Source: Andreprevotia lacus DSM 23236 (GTDB taxonomy: Bacteria; Pseudomonadota; Gammaproteobacteria; Burkholderiales; Chitinibacteraceae). From it: a stretch of 64,000 nt of DNA. The notes below the pieces were generated by a model. That model was not told the DNA's origin, ran no database searches, and saw only the letters and a program-made list of their open reading frames with translations. The stretch is taken from NCBI RefSeq assembly GCF_900176275.1, contig NZ_FWXD01000006.1, positions 1 to 64,000 on the forward strand. The letters are read 5' to 3'. The translations under genes were made by a program, and so were the position numbers. How positions within the stretch are numbered: position 1 is the stretch's first letter; every line of letters begins with the position of its first letter. Shown here in pieces: positions 15,687 to 25,272 of this stretch.

Positions 15687-18243
15687 CGCTGGAGGTATCC
15701 TGATAGAGAGGTGCTTGCAAAGGCAGGGTCAGCGTAAAACGGCATCCGCCACCTTCTGCATCGGCCAGCGCGAGCGCGCCGCCCAGCACGCCCTGCACCA
15801 GATTGAACACGATATACAGCCCCAGGCCGCTGCCACCCTGGCCCAGCTTGGTGGTGAAAAAGGGGTCGAACACGCGGCGCTTGAGCGCATCGGGTATGCC
15901 GCTGCCGTTGTCGCGGTACTCCAGCACGATATGGCTATCCTGCTGCCGGGCGCTGATGTGGATGACGCCGTCACTGTCCCCGCTAAAGCCGTGCCGCAGC
16001 GAGTTAGTCACCAGATTGGTGATGATCTGCTCCAGCGGCCCCGGGTAACTCATCATGTACAAGCCGGGCGGAATGTCGATTTCGATGCGGTGCGCGGTGT
16101 GCTTGTAAAGTGGGCGCAGCGTGGACACCAGCTCGGCAACAACCTGGCCCAGTTCGAATTCGCGCCGCCGCTCGCTGGTGGTATCGACGGCCACCTGCTT
16201 GAAGTTGTTGATCAGCCTGCCGGCACGCTGGCTGCTTTTTTCGATCAAGCCGGTAGCCTCCTCGCACGACTGCAGGAACTGCTCCAGCTCGGAACGCCTG
16301 AGCTGGTTGTCATCCAGCATCTGGCGAAACTCCTCGACTTTCTGCCTGAGCGTGGAAGCGACGGTCACGCTGTTGCCCAGCGGTGTGTTGAGCTCGTGCG
16401 CGATACCCGCCACCAGGCTGCCCAGCGACGCCAGCTTTTCCGACTGCACCAGCTGGCTCATGGCTTGTTTCAGTTCCTGGTGGCTGCGCTCCAGCGCAGC
16501 GGTGCGCTGCTGCACCTGTTGCTCAAGCTGATCGCGCGCGGCCAGCAACTCAACCTCGGCCCGCTTGCGCTCGGTAATGTCGAGGCCAATGGTGATGATG
16601 AGCGTTTCGCCGGATTCATCATGGATGGGGAAGAGTGAGGCAAGCAGCACACGCTCGGCACCATCGCGGTTGCGTATCTGCCATTCGCCGGCCGGCAGCG
16701 GCTGCATGGTGCTGGCCATGGCCCGGAACAATGCCAGCGCCTTGGCCGCATCCAGCTCGGAAACGATGCCCAGCGTCTGGAACGATCTGTTTCGTACTTC
16801 ATCCTCCACCCAGCCCAGGATTTGCGCGCTGGCCGGATTCAGAAAGCGGAATTCTCCCTTCAGCGTCACCCCGTGGATCATCACCTCGGGGGCGTTGTCG
16901 AGTATGCCGCGCAGCAAATTCACCTTGCTGCGCAACGATGATTCAACGGTTTTCTGGGCGCTGATGTCGATCATCACGCCATCAATGATGCGCTGCCCCT
17001 GGGCATCGATGGAAACGTGGTTTCGCTCCGATATCCAGTGCTCAAGGCCCGCACGGTCGCGGATGCGGTATTCGATCTCGTGATCGGTGGTCGTGCCGTG
17101 CTCCAGATCGAGCGCTCGCCGGACACGCTCCCGGTCTTCCGGCACGATGAGGTCGCGGATGTTCTGCGCGCCAAGCAACTCGTCCGGCTCATAGCCGGTC
17201 AGCGCGGTTACTGCGGGGCTGAAGTAGACCTTGCGCCGCTCGGGGGCCGCAACGGCCCGGAAAACCACGCCCGGCACCTGATCGATCAGCGTACGGTAGT
17301 GCAGCTCGCTTTCCTGCAGTTTGGCATGGGTCTGTTGCAGGCTGGCCGCCCGTTGCAGGCTCTGGCGGTAAAGATCGAGCATCTTCAGCACCAGACCGAG
17401 GACGATCAGGATGGTCAGCGTGCCGCCCAGGCGCACGGCCAGTGCCAGGTTCTCGGTGCTGGCCTGCCGCCCCGGATAGTTGCCGAGGATGTCGTAGGCT
17501 TGCTGATAGTAAGTGCCGTTGCGCTCTCCACCAAAAGTGATGGTGAACAAGGTACCGGGTGATACCTCGGCGCTGCCGTTGATATAGGCAGGCTCGCCGC
17601 CACGGGGGCGAATCCAGCTGCGCAGGGCGATGCCCTGGGCGGGTTGCGAGATCAGCGAGAACACATCCTGATAACGCACAACCGTCAGCATCAGCTCGCG
17701 CGCTTGCCCCGGGCGCTCCAGCGGGAAGGCCATGAAGGTATAGGCATTGCCGCTGCGATCGTGAGCCACCGGGCTGGTTACGGTATGGCCGGCAGCGGGA
17801 AAGGCGGTGCGTATCAATGTGGCGGCTTGCGGGTCGATGGCAAGATCACGGCCGCGAGCCAGCAAGCCGTCGGTTTCGGTGCTGTAGATGATGGCCAGCG
17901 ATGTACCGTCAGCCGAGACACGCGCATAGGCCAGCGGCAGCACGATGCGGCTGTCCCCGCGTTGCCGCAGGATTTCGATGCCATGCGCGAATTCATCCTC
18001 TGCCACCTCGCTGGAGCCGGCAAACAAGGCGGCCAGCCCGCGCAGCGTCTGGCGACGCAGATCAAGCCAGTCCGTCAGATTCTGGGCGATGCGCGCCGTA
18101 TCCTGCTGGGCCAGCTTGCGCAGGTTTTCGTCTGCGGTCCGCGCGATATGATTGGCAGTGTGCAGGCACAGGGCAATGGCGATGGCGGCGATGACCACAG
18201 CCGCCATGCGCAGAAGGAGATGACGATGGGGTCGACGCAGCAT
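15661..18243 (-). CDS. CHASE-PAS-PAS sensor histidine kinase
   Basis: 860 residues: transmembrane helix about 10-28, periplasmic CHASE domain (GLAALFAGSSEVAEDEF, then AFPLERPGQ), second helix about 272-290, two PAS/PAC units (about 320-440 and 445-565), a coiled coil, and HisKA with H-box GIAHELNTPLGN (His near 616). The catalytic domain has NLVTNSLRHGF, DNGSGIP, FDPFFTTK and GGSGLGLYIV, all intact. CHASE domains sense small extracellular ligands such as cytokinin-like or peptide molecules. It is coupled by overlap to the receiver-EAL gene, so an external ligand would set c-di-GMP hydrolysis. Confidence 0.92.
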   Translation of the reverse strand: MLRRPHRHLLLRMAAVVIAAIAIALCLHTANHIARTADENLRKLAQQDTARIAQNLTDWLDLRRQTLRGLAALFAGSSEVAEDEFAHGIEILRQRGDSRIVLPLAYARVSADGTSLAIIYSTETDGLLARGRDLAIDPQAATLIRTAFPAAGHTVTSPVAHDRSGNAYTFMAFPLERPGQARELMLTVVRYQDVFSLISQPAQGIALRSWIRPRGGEPAYINGSAEVSPGTLFTITFGGERNGTYYQQAYDILGNYPGRQASTENLALAVRLGGTLTILIVLGLVLKMLDLYRQSLQRAASLQQTHAKLQESELHYRTLIDQVPGVVFRAVAAPERRKVYFSPAVTALTGYEPDELLGAQNIRDLIVPEDRERVRRALDLEHGTTTDHEIEYRIRDRAGLEHWISERNHVSIDAQGQRIIDGVMIDISAQKTVESSLRSKVNLLRGILDNAPEVMIHGVTLKGEFRFLNPASAQILGWVEDEVRNRSFQTLGIVSELDAAKALALFRAMASTMQPLPAGEWQIRNRDGAERVLLASLFPIHDESGETLIITIGLDITERKRAEVELLAARDQLEQQVQQRTAALERSHQELKQAMSQLVQSEKLASLGSLVAGIAHELNTPLGNSVTVASTLRQKVEEFRQMLDDNQLRRSELEQFLQSCEEATGLIEKSSQRAGRLINNFKQVAVDTTSERRREFELGQVVAELVSTLRPLYKHTAHRIEIDIPPGLYMMSYPGPLEQIITNLVTNSLRHGFSGDSDGVIHISARQQDSHIVLEYRDNGSGIPDALKRRVFDPFFTTKLGQGGSGLGLYIVFNLVQGVLGGALALADAEGGGCRFTLTLPLQAPLYQDTSSDEHPVAQG

Positions 18244-18360
18244 GTCCGGCCTGCAACTCCCGCATTTTGGGAAAGTAATGCGTAATTACTTGATAAACCG
18301 GCGAACGGCTATCGGCAAGCTGTACTGTGCGGGCGGTCGGAGCCCGGCCCCTAAGATACG

Positions 18361-18406
18361 CAGGCAGAGCAGGGTGCCCCTGCCTGTCTGCTGTTGCCTC
18401 TGCCTG
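18361..18406. repeat. Orphan hairpin in the 361-base gap before ndh
   Basis: CAGGCAGAG (18361-18369) pairs perfectly with CTCTGCCTG (18398-18406), with an inner CAGGG/CCCTG hairpin (18370-18382). The whole gap 18244-18604 holds no convincing gene; besides this hairpin it contains only the probable ndh terminator. The hairpin could be part of an untranslated leader of the kinase operon or a small RNA. Confidence 0.35.
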
Positions 18407-18520
18407 GCGCAAGTGGCTGATTTCCAAAGCCTGCTGCCCGTACCGCTGGTCGGCCAAGGCATGGCCACCATGGTAATGTCGGGGTGTGAAGCAGAACACG
18501 CGGGAGATGCAGCTCCCCGT

Positions 18521-18559
18521 TAAAAGCAGATGCCGGGAACCCGGCCTGGCCGGGCTCCC
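18521..18559 (-). terminator. Probable terminator of ndh
   Basis: On the minus strand a long stem (arms 18559-18548 and 18546-18535, core GGCCGGG/CCCGGCC, one mismatch, single-base loop) is followed nine bases later by TTTTA. The distance to the T-run is longer than ideal. Confidence 0.5.
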
Positions 18560-18604
18560 GATGCCGCCTTTTGACCACCAACCACAGGCAATGGCAATTC
18601 GCGT

Positions 18605-19915
18605 TCAGTGCAGCTTGAGGGTTGGCTGGGCCGCGCGCCGCAGCTTGTCGCCTATCCACAGCAGCACCGCCAGTACCCAGCCATGCACCGCCGCTTGATG
18701 CAGTCGGTACAGCGATGAATAAATCAGCTTGGCGCCACGCCCTTCCACGTAATAGTCCCGCTTGGGGCCGACCACCGCGGCCAGGCTGGCCACGGCAGCG
18801 TGCTTGCCCACCGAGACGATGATGCCCTGCGGTTTGAAGCGGAATGGGGTGACCTCGCGCCCGGCCTGCAGCGCTTCCAGCGCGTCGGCCAGCCAGCTGG
18901 CCTGTTGGTGCGCGACCTGCGCGGTGGCGGGCAGTGGCTTGCCGCCCTCGCCATCGGGGGCGCTGGCGCAATCGCCAATCGCGAAAATGTGCTTGTCGGT
19001 CAGCGTCTGCAGCGTGGTGGTCACCTCGATCTGGTTCAGCCGGTTGGTATGCAGCCCCAGGGTGCCCAGCCATTCGGCGGCCTTCACGCCGGCAGCCCAG
19101 ACGCGGATATCCGATTCGATTACCTTGCCATCGGCCAGCACGAAGCCGCGCTCGTTCACCTCGGCCACGCGGCTGTTGCAGGCCACCAGGATGCCGCGTT
19201 GCAACAGTGCCTCGGTGGCGTAGTGCGACAGTGATTCCGGCGCGGTGGCCAGGATGCGCTCGGCACCCTCGATGATGGTGATTTCCAGTTGCGCCGGGGT
19301 GAGGCCGCCGCCGTAGTGGTGCAGCTCGCGGATGGTGTGGTCGATTTCCGCCGCCAGCTCGACGCCGGTCGGTCCGCCGCCGACGATGCCGATGTTGAGC
19401 TTGCGCACCGGGTCGCCCGAGTTGCCGACAGCAAACGATTGCGCAAGGATCTTGCGGCGCAGGTTTTCGGCATCCTCGGGGGTGTTGAGGAACATGCAGT
19501 GCGTTTGCGCGCCCGGCGTGCCGAAGTCGTTGGCGATGGCGCCCAGCGCCAGGATCAGCGTGTCGTAGCCGATCTCGCGCGCGGCAGCCAGTTCGTCGCC
19601 GTCCGGCCCGGTCACCGGGGCAATGCGGATGGTCTTGCGCTCGCGGTCCAGCCCGGCCATCCAGCCAAACTCGAAGCGATAGCCATTGCGGTAAGCGTGG
19701 CCGAAGTAATTGACCTCGTCCTCGCCGGTATTGAGTGCACCGGTGGCGACTTCATGCAGCAGCGGTTTCCAGATATGGGTGGCGGCGCCATCAACCAGCA
19801 CGACATCGGCGCGCTTGCGCGCACCCAGCCTGCGGCCGAGGGTGGTGGCCAGTTCCAGGCCACCGGCGCCACCGCCAACAATCACGATACGGGGAAGATC
19901 TGCTGCTTTCGCCAT
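18605..19915 (-). CDS. ndh: Type II NADH:quinone oxidoreductase (NDH-2)
   Basis: 436 residues with two Rossmann folds: the FAD motif IVIVGGGAGGLELATTLG near residue 11 and the NADH motif IGIVGGGPTGVELAAEID near residue 176. The quinone-site segment ATAQVAHQQASWLADAL and the FAD-closing IFAIGDCAS are present. The C-terminus has a hydrophobic amphipathic anchor (HQAAVHGWVLAVLLWIGDKL). NDH-2 is a non-proton-pumping, membrane-bound NADH dehydrogenase feeding quinone. It is a single-gene unit with its own probable terminator. Confidence 0.95.
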   Translation of the reverse strand: MAKAADLPRIVIVGGGAGGLELATTLGRRLGARKRADVVLVDGAATHIWKPLLHEVATGALNTGEDEVNYFGHAYRNGYRFEFGWMAGLDRERKTIRIAPVTGPDGDELAAAREIGYDTLILALGAIANDFGTPGAQTHCMFLNTPEDAENLRRKILAQSFAVGNSGDPVRKLNIGIVGGGPTGVELAAEIDHTIRELHHYGGGLTPAQLEITIIEGAERILATAPESLSHYATEALLQRGILVACNSRVAEVNERGFVLADGKVIESDIRVWAAGVKAAEWLGTLGLHTNRLNQIEVTTTLQTLTDKHIFAIGDCASAPDGEGGKPLPATAQVAHQQASWLADALEALQAGREVTPFRFKPQGIIVSVGKHAAVASLAAVVGPKRDYYVEGRGAKLIYSSLYRLHQAAVHGWVLAVLLWIGDKLRRAAQPTLKLH

Positions 19916-20074
19916 GATGCCGCTCCACGCTGATTGAATGCTGACAGCATGCCACGCTGCTGCAGGGCAGCATAGGTAACTACTGCCGCCCTTGTATGGA
20001 TTTCGTCTATACGGTTTTGAAACCGGGTGACCCCCCGCAAGCGCTGCAGACCATGAGCGCAGCGCCGGCCGGCT

Positions 20075-23020
20075 TCAAGCTCCGGCTGGCAGGTAGTCGG
20101 CGATATTCACCGCATCGATCTGCTCGGGCAGCAGGTAGCGTTTGGCATAGGTGAGGTAGACACCGCTGTGCAGGAACAGCGCGAACAGCTCGGGGTCGAT
20201 GTGCTGCTCCTGCTGCATGCGCGCCATGATGGTCAGCGCTTCGCTCAGGGTCTTGCCCACCTTGTAGGGGCGGTCGATGGCGGTCAGTGCCTCGAAAATG
20301 TCGGCAATCGCCATCATGCGCGCTTCCACGCTCATCTCGTCGCGTGACAGCCGCTTGGGGTAACCGTTGCCGTCCATGCGTTCGTGGTGGCCACCGGCAA
20401 TTTCGGGCACGCGCAGCAGATGCTTGGGTAGCGGCAGGCTGTCGAGCATGATGATGGTCTGCACGATATGGTCATTGATGATATAGCGCTCTTCATCGGT
20501 GAGCGTGCCGCGCGAGATGGACAGGTTGTGCAGCTCGCCACGATTGAACTTGTGCTCGGGCGTGCGCAGCTTGAAACCCCAGCGGTTGTCCTCGGCCATG
20601 ATTTCGCCGGGGTTGCGCGGCAGGATGTGCTCGGGTTTGTCGGCCAGCAACGATTCCCACACTGGCAGCGTGACTTCGCCGACCTGCTTGCGGCGCTTTT
20701 CTGCCCACGACAGCCCGAGGTTGTCGTCCAGCGTGCGTTGCCATTGGCGCTGTGCGATCTGGCGCAGCCGCTGCAGTTTGTCGGGCGCCAGGTATTCGCC
20801 ACCGGTATTGCACTCGGCAACGAAGGCAAACTCGTCGTTCAACGTCTGCAGCAGCGCATCGCGTTCTGCCGCCAGCGTGATTGTATCCCCACCGCCGGCT
20901 ACCCCTTGCCAATAGGCGATCTCGGCATCGCGCTTCAGGACCTCGAAGCGGGTACGGATTTCGTGGATGCGGTCGTACAGCGTTTCCAGCTTGGTAGCCT
21001 TGTCGACCACGTACTCCGGCGTGGTGACCTTGCCGCAGTCGTGCAGCCAGCAGGCGATATGCAGCACCTCGCGGTCCTCCTCGCTCAGCCGGTAATCCTT
21101 GAACGGGCCGTCGCTGGCCTCGTGTGCGGCTTCGGCCAGCGCCTTGGTCAGCTCGGGCACGCGCTGGCAGTGGCCGCCGGTATAGGGGCTTTTGGCGTCG
21201 ATGGCGCCGGCAATCAGCGTGATGAAGCAATTGAGCAGCGCTTTCTGGCCTTGCAACAGCCGCTGGCTTTCAATCGCGATGGCTGCGGTGCCGGACAGCG
21301 CTTCGATGAAGGCGATGCGCTCGGGTGAAACGGCCTCGCGCTCATTGGGCAGGAACAGGCACAACACGCCCACCAGCTCACCTGCACGATTGGTCAGCGG
21401 CGGCGCGATCATCTGCACACGTGCGCTGCCGAAATGCGCATCGATGAACTGCAGCGATGCGGGGCGGGGGGAGGTCAGGAGCAGGATTTCCGTGCGGCGG
21501 TCCTTTACTGCCTGTACCAGCGGCTCTGTGGTATCAGAGAGCGGAATGTCGCCCAGCCTGTCGACGCCGACGGCTTCGTTTTGCCAGCGCATTGCTGCTG
21601 GCGTGAGTTTGCTGCCCGTATCGTCAAGCAGGTAGATCGCTCCGCCTTCGGCCCCTGCAGCACCGAGCATTTCTGCCAGCACGCGGTCCAGCAATTGCTC
21701 GAAGCGCGTTTCCGCACTCAGGCTAAGGCTGATATCGAGAAAGCGGCGTATGGTGCGCTTGAGCTTGCCGATGGCATCGGTCAGCTCGGCCACCTCTTTG
21801 ACGCGTGACTCGGTTGATAATTCGCCTTCAAACTCGAAGCGGTGTATCCGCTGTGCCTCGTGGGTCAGTTTGCGCAGCTGACCGGCGATATGGGCTGAGA
21901 GCATCCAGACCAGTGGCAGCGACAGGAGGACAACGGCCACGGTGGCCAGCAGCGTCTTGTTGCGCACGGTGCGCGCATCGGCGTACAGCTCGGCAGTCGG
22001 AGCTGCCAGCAACAGCCAGGTGGATGATCCGCTGGCGCTGCCCACCGGCACGATGGCGGTCAGCCATTCGTGCCCGCTGGCGTCGATCCGGCTGCGCCGG
22101 TCTGCCATCACCGGCTTGCCGGCTGGCAGCAACACCTGCAGCAGCGGCACGTGCAGGTCTTCCAGCAGGGCGGGCCGCCAGCCGGTGTCCTTGCTGGCAT
22201 CGGCCATCAGCAGTTTTTCCTGCTCGGGATAGGCCAGTACGCGGCGCTGGTCATCGAACAGCAAGAGCTGGGCCGAGACGGTCGGCTTGCCGGCGGCAAG
22301 CGCGGACGAGAGCCGCGTCAGTGTCAGCGTGGCAGCCGCGACGGCGCTGGCGTCGCGATTGCGGTGCGCAAATGCCAGCCCCAGCTCGCCGGTGGTAAAG
22401 GTGGCAAAGGGGTCGGTACGCACTAGGCCATCCTGCGCTACCGCTTGCTTGTACCACGGCCGCTGGCGCGGGTCGTACTGATAGTCGGGGCGCTCGTCGT
22501 CGCGCAACATGGTCAGGTTGGCGTCGTAGTAGATGTAGCGGCGGTCCACCGGCAGCGTGCCGTTGCCGACGTCGATCGACTGCATCAAATAGGTGGCCTT
22601 TGCCGGTGCGGCCAGCGCCTTGCGCAATCTGTCGTCATCCAGCGTGCGCAACTGGAAGAACGAACCGTCATCCCAGCCCACATACAGGCTGAGCGACTGC
22701 GGATTGGCATTGAGCATTTCACGCAGCGTGTCGAGGTTTTCCAGCCGCTCGCCCAGATCATGGGCGTGCATCAGCGGCTGACGGGCCAGCAGGTTGACCA
22801 GCGCGCCGGTGGGGCGGTACAGCCGTTCAAGGCTGACCGTCATTTCGCGCGCGGTGCGCTCGAAGTCGGCCTGCGCTTGGGTCAGCGCGGTTTCCTGGCT
22901 TTGCTGGTAGACGAACCAGCCTATGCCCAGGCCCGTAAGCAGGATAAGTAGTGTGAACAGCGTGGCGATATGCACGCGCAAAGGGAAATTGCGCTGCAGC
23001 GTGTGGGGAAGTCCCATCAT
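20075..23020 (-). CDS. Cache-HAMP-GAF-HD-GYP phosphodiesterase with a large HD-domain insertion
   Basis: 981 residues: helix about 17-37, double-Cache periplasmic domain with the YDPRQRPWYKQAV signature near residue 190, helix about 358-380, HAMP, a GAF domain (about 440-590), then HD-GYP. The metal residues are seen in HDCGK near 660 and the signature HHERMDGNGYP near 880. These are about 220 residues apart rather than about 65, because a segment rich in charged helices (roughly 680-835) is inserted. HD-GYP proteins hydrolyse c-di-GMP. Signal input would be an extracellular small molecule (Cache) plus a cytosolic ligand (GAF). Confidence 0.9.
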   Translation of the reverse strand: MMGLPHTLQRNFPLRVHIATLFTLLILLTGLGIGWFVYQQSQETALTQAQADFERTAREMTVSLERLYRPTGALVNLLARQPLMHAHDLGERLENLDTLREMLNANPQSLSLYVGWDDGSFFQLRTLDDDRLRKALAAPAKATYLMQSIDVGNGTLPVDRRYIYYDANLTMLRDDERPDYQYDPRQRPWYKQAVAQDGLVRTDPFATFTTGELGLAFAHRNRDASAVAAATLTLTRLSSALAAGKPTVSAQLLLFDDQRRVLAYPEQEKLLMADASKDTGWRPALLEDLHVPLLQVLLPAGKPVMADRRSRIDASGHEWLTAIVPVGSASGSSTWLLLAAPTAELYADARTVRNKTLLATVAVVLLSLPLVWMLSAHIAGQLRKLTHEAQRIHRFEFEGELSTESRVKEVAELTDAIGKLKRTIRRFLDISLSLSAETRFEQLLDRVLAEMLGAAGAEGGAIYLLDDTGSKLTPAAMRWQNEAVGVDRLGDIPLSDTTEPLVQAVKDRRTEILLLTSPRPASLQFIDAHFGSARVQMIAPPLTNRAGELVGVLCLFLPNEREAVSPERIAFIEALSGTAAIAIESQRLLQGQKALLNCFITLIAGAIDAKSPYTGGHCQRVPELTKALAEAAHEASDGPFKDYRLSEEDREVLHIACWLHDCGKVTTPEYVVDKATKLETLYDRIHEIRTRFEVLKRDAEIAYWQGVAGGGDTITLAAERDALLQTLNDEFAFVAECNTGGEYLAPDKLQRLRQIAQRQWQRTLDDNLGLSWAEKRRKQVGEVTLPVWESLLADKPEHILPRNPGEIMAEDNRWGFKLRTPEHKFNRGELHNLSISRGTLTDEERYIINDHIVQTIIMLDSLPLPKHLLRVPEIAGGHHERMDGNGYPKRLSRDEMSVEARMMAIADIFEALTAIDRPYKVGKTLSEALTIMARMQQEQHIDPELFALFLHSGVYLTYAKRYLLPEQIDAVNIADYLPAGA

Positions 23021-23212
23021 GGCGATACCGGTATGGCGGTCTGCATGAAAGCAGCATAGCCAAGCCGGCCGGCGCCTGCGTCAGCGCCTGTTTACGACCT
23101 GCTGGCGAGGGTGTAATCAGGGCGCAGGCGCAGCGCGAGATCCTCATGCTGCTGGAGTGCGCTCCGCCGCCGCCGGTGCTGTTTTCTCACCCTGGGACTA
23201 CCGCAGGGGCGC

Positions 23213-24073
23213 TCAGCCCGCTGCGCGGTGGCGGCGGATTTCCTGTTGCAACAGCAACAGATCGCGCCAGGCCTTGGCCTTGTCGGGCAGATTGCGCAGC
23301 AGGTAGGCCGGGTGATAGCTCACCACCACCGGTGTGGCCTTGTACTGGTGTACCTTGCCGCGCAATGCCCCCACGGGTGCGTCGGTTTCCAGCAGTGTCT
23401 GGATGGCAAAGCGGCCGCTGGCGAAAATGACCTTGGGCTGCAGCAGCTCAATCTGCCGGCGCAGCAGTGGCGCACAATGTGCGACTTCCTCTACCGTCGG
23501 GTTGCGGTTGCCCGGCGGGCGGCACTTGAGCACGTTGGCGATGAAGACCTGCTCGCCGCGTTTTTCACCCACTGCCGCCAGCATGCTGTCGAGCAATTTG
23601 CCGGCTGCGCCGACAAAGGGCTCGCCACGTTTATCCTCTTCGGCCCCCGGGGCTTCGCCCACTACCAGTACGTCGGCTGCCGGCTGACCGACGCCGAACA
23701 CGGTCTGCGTACGACTCTGGCACAGGCTGCACGCGGTGCATTGCGCTACTTCCTGCTGCAATCCATTCCAGTCCAGCGCGGCGATGCGTGCCGCGCGCTC
23801 GTCATCGATGGGGATGACCGGCTTGGCCGCAGCAGCTGCGGCAGCCTTGCTGGCCGGGGTGGGCACGACGACCACCGGTGCCATCGAACGCTTGGCTGGC
23901 GTCGGCTCGGCAACAGGGGTCGCAGTGGCTGCAGCGCCTGGGGCGGGCGCTTCGGCGGCGGGGGCGTCATGCACTGCGGCCGCGTTGGCTGCCTCGATCT
24001 CGGCCAGCCGGGTGCGGCGGACCCAAAGCGGCCCCAGACCGAGTGCATCAAGTGCCCGGGCGCGCAGGCTCAT
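23213..24073 (-). CDS. Family 4-type uracil-DNA glycosylase
   Basis: 286 residues. After an Ala/Pro-rich N-terminal linker (about 30-95) comes the catalytic domain: iron-sulfur cysteines in CTACSLC, GEAPGAEEDKRGEPFVG, NVLKCRPPGNRNP and a later Cys in HCAPLLRRQ, then VSYHPAYLLRN. This is the 4Fe-4S UDG family that removes uracil from DNA for base-excision repair. The linker may bind a partner such as a polymerase clamp, though no clear clamp motif is seen. Its ATG overlaps the rimI stop by 4 bases; it is last in tsaB-rimI-udg. Confidence 0.93.
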   Translation of the reverse strand: MSLRARALDALGLGPLWVRRTRLAEIEAANAAAVHDAPAAEAPAPGAAATATPVAEPTPAKRSMAPVVVVPTPASKAAAAAAAKPVIPIDDERAARIAALDWNGLQQEVAQCTACSLCQSRTQTVFGVGQPAADVLVVGEAPGAEEDKRGEPFVGAAGKLLDSMLAAVGEKRGEQVFIANVLKCRPPGNRNPTVEEVAHCAPLLRRQIELLQPKVIFASGRFAIQTLLETDAPVGALRGKVHQYKATPVVVSYHPAYLLRNLPDKAKAWRDLLLLQQEIRRHRAAG

Positions 24074-24519
24074 GCTGCGGCGCTCAGATAAAAGGCATAC
24101 AGGTGTGCGTCTTCACGCCCGCCTGCACACGGATAATAGTTGCGGCGCTGGCCGATTTCGTTGGCGCCCGCGCCCTGATACAGCGCCTGCGCGCGCAGAT
24201 TGCTGGCGCGTACTTCCAGAAACAGCTCGACCACGCCGTCGTTGCCCAGTTGCACCAGAATGGCTTCCAGCAGCGCGCGGCCCAGGCCCTTGCCTTGTTC
24301 GGCGGGAGCCACCGCGATCATCAACAGCTCGGCCTGATCCAGCGTGCGGCTGATTACGGCGGCGCCGGTCAGTGCGCCCTTGGCATTACGCATGCCGACT
24401 ACCTGCTGCTGCTTGATGGTGTCGCGCCACAGCGGTGGTGTCCACGGATGGATGTTGGTGACGGCATCCAGCGCAACCAGTGCATCGGCATCGGCGAGGG
24501 TGAGTGCTTCGAGCTTCAC
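24070..24519 (-). CDS. rimI: RimI ribosomal-protein S18 N-acetyltransferase
   Basis: 149 residues from a GTG at 24519 that overlaps the tsaB stop (GTGA). A longer frame upstream runs antisense-like through tsaB and is not the real start. The GNAT fold shows the acetyl-CoA motif VAPAEQGKGLGRALL and FLEVRASNLRAQALYQGAGANEIGQRRNYY, the RimI signature region. RimI acetylates the N-terminal Ala of ribosomal protein S18. Sitting between tsaB and udg is a common arrangement in proteobacteria. Confidence 0.93.
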   Translation of the reverse strand: MKLEALTLADADALVALDAVTNIHPWTPPLWRDTIKQQQVVGMRNAKGALTGAAVISRTLDQAELLMIAVAPAEQGKGLGRALLEAILVQLGNDGVVELFLEVRASNLRAQALYQGAGANEIGQRRNYYPCAGGREDAHLYAFYLSAAA

Positions 24520-25202
24520 TTCTTGACCCGCTCGTGCGTTTTCAGCGCCACCTTGTCGCGCAGGTAAACCAGCGGCGCATCGTGCGGCGGCACGCCCAGT
24601 CCGGCGGCAAAGCGTGGCAGTGCCAGCGCCAGCATCTCTGCAGCGCGCGGCAGTGCCTCGCCGTGGGTTGCCGACAGATGGGCTCCCAACCTGCCCTGCA
24701 ACGCATCGGCATAAGCCGCAAAGCCGCTGCCCAGACCCAGCCAGCCATTGCCCTCGGGCTGTGGCACGGCATCCGGGTCGGCCAGCGTGGGCGGAGTGAC
24801 CTCTTGCCAGCCATCGCCACTGCGGCGATAGGCGGCGCAATAAACCTGGTTCATGCGTGCGTCGAGACAGGCATAGACCCGGTCTTGCCCGGCCGGCGCC
24901 TGTGCAGCCAGCGCTTCCAGCGTGGATACGCCCACCACGGGCACGCCCAGCCCGAACGCCAGCCCCTGGGCCAGTCCGCAGGCGATGCGCAAACCGGTGA
25001 ACGAACCCGGCCCCATGCCATAGGCCACGCCCTTGATCTGGCTGCGTGCAACGCCGTGTTCGGCCAGAAAGGCTTCCAGATAGGGCAGGGTGTGTTCTGC
25101 ATGGCGCTGGCCGGCTTGCCAGTCGCGCGCGACAACGCCGTCCGGCGTGGACAGCGCAAGCGACAGTTGTTCGGTCGAGGTATCGAGGGCGATGAAAGTC
25201 AT
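24516..25202 (-). CDS. tsaB: TsaB, tRNA threonylcarbamoyladenosine synthesis subunit
   Basis: 228 residues of the ASKHA fold: ALDTSTEQLSLAL at the start, the HAEHTLPYLE segment and GVAYGMGPGSFTGLRIACGLAQGLAF, the hallmark of TsaB. TsaB binds TsaD and TsaE to transfer the threonylcarbamoyl group to A37 of ANN-reading tRNAs. First gene of tsaB-rimI-udg. A TAGAAT hexamer on the minus strand (25235-25230) is a plausible -10. The companion enzyme Sua5 is encoded 28 kb away at 52766-53740. Confidence 0.95.
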   Translation of the reverse strand: MTFIALDTSTEQLSLALSTPDGVVARDWQAGQRHAEHTLPYLEAFLAEHGVARSQIKGVAYGMGPGSFTGLRIACGLAQGLAFGLGVPVVGVSTLEALAAQAPAGQDRVYACLDARMNQVYCAAYRRSGDGWQEVTPPTLADPDAVPQPEGNGWLGLGSGFAAYADALQGRLGAHLSATHGEALPRAAEMLALALPRFAAGLGVPPHDAPLVYLRDKVALKTHERVKK

Positions 25203-25272
25203 GGGTGACGCAGATGAAACAACCGGATGATTCTATCACGCCGACGGCGAGCGCCTCGGCTATGATCCCGGC

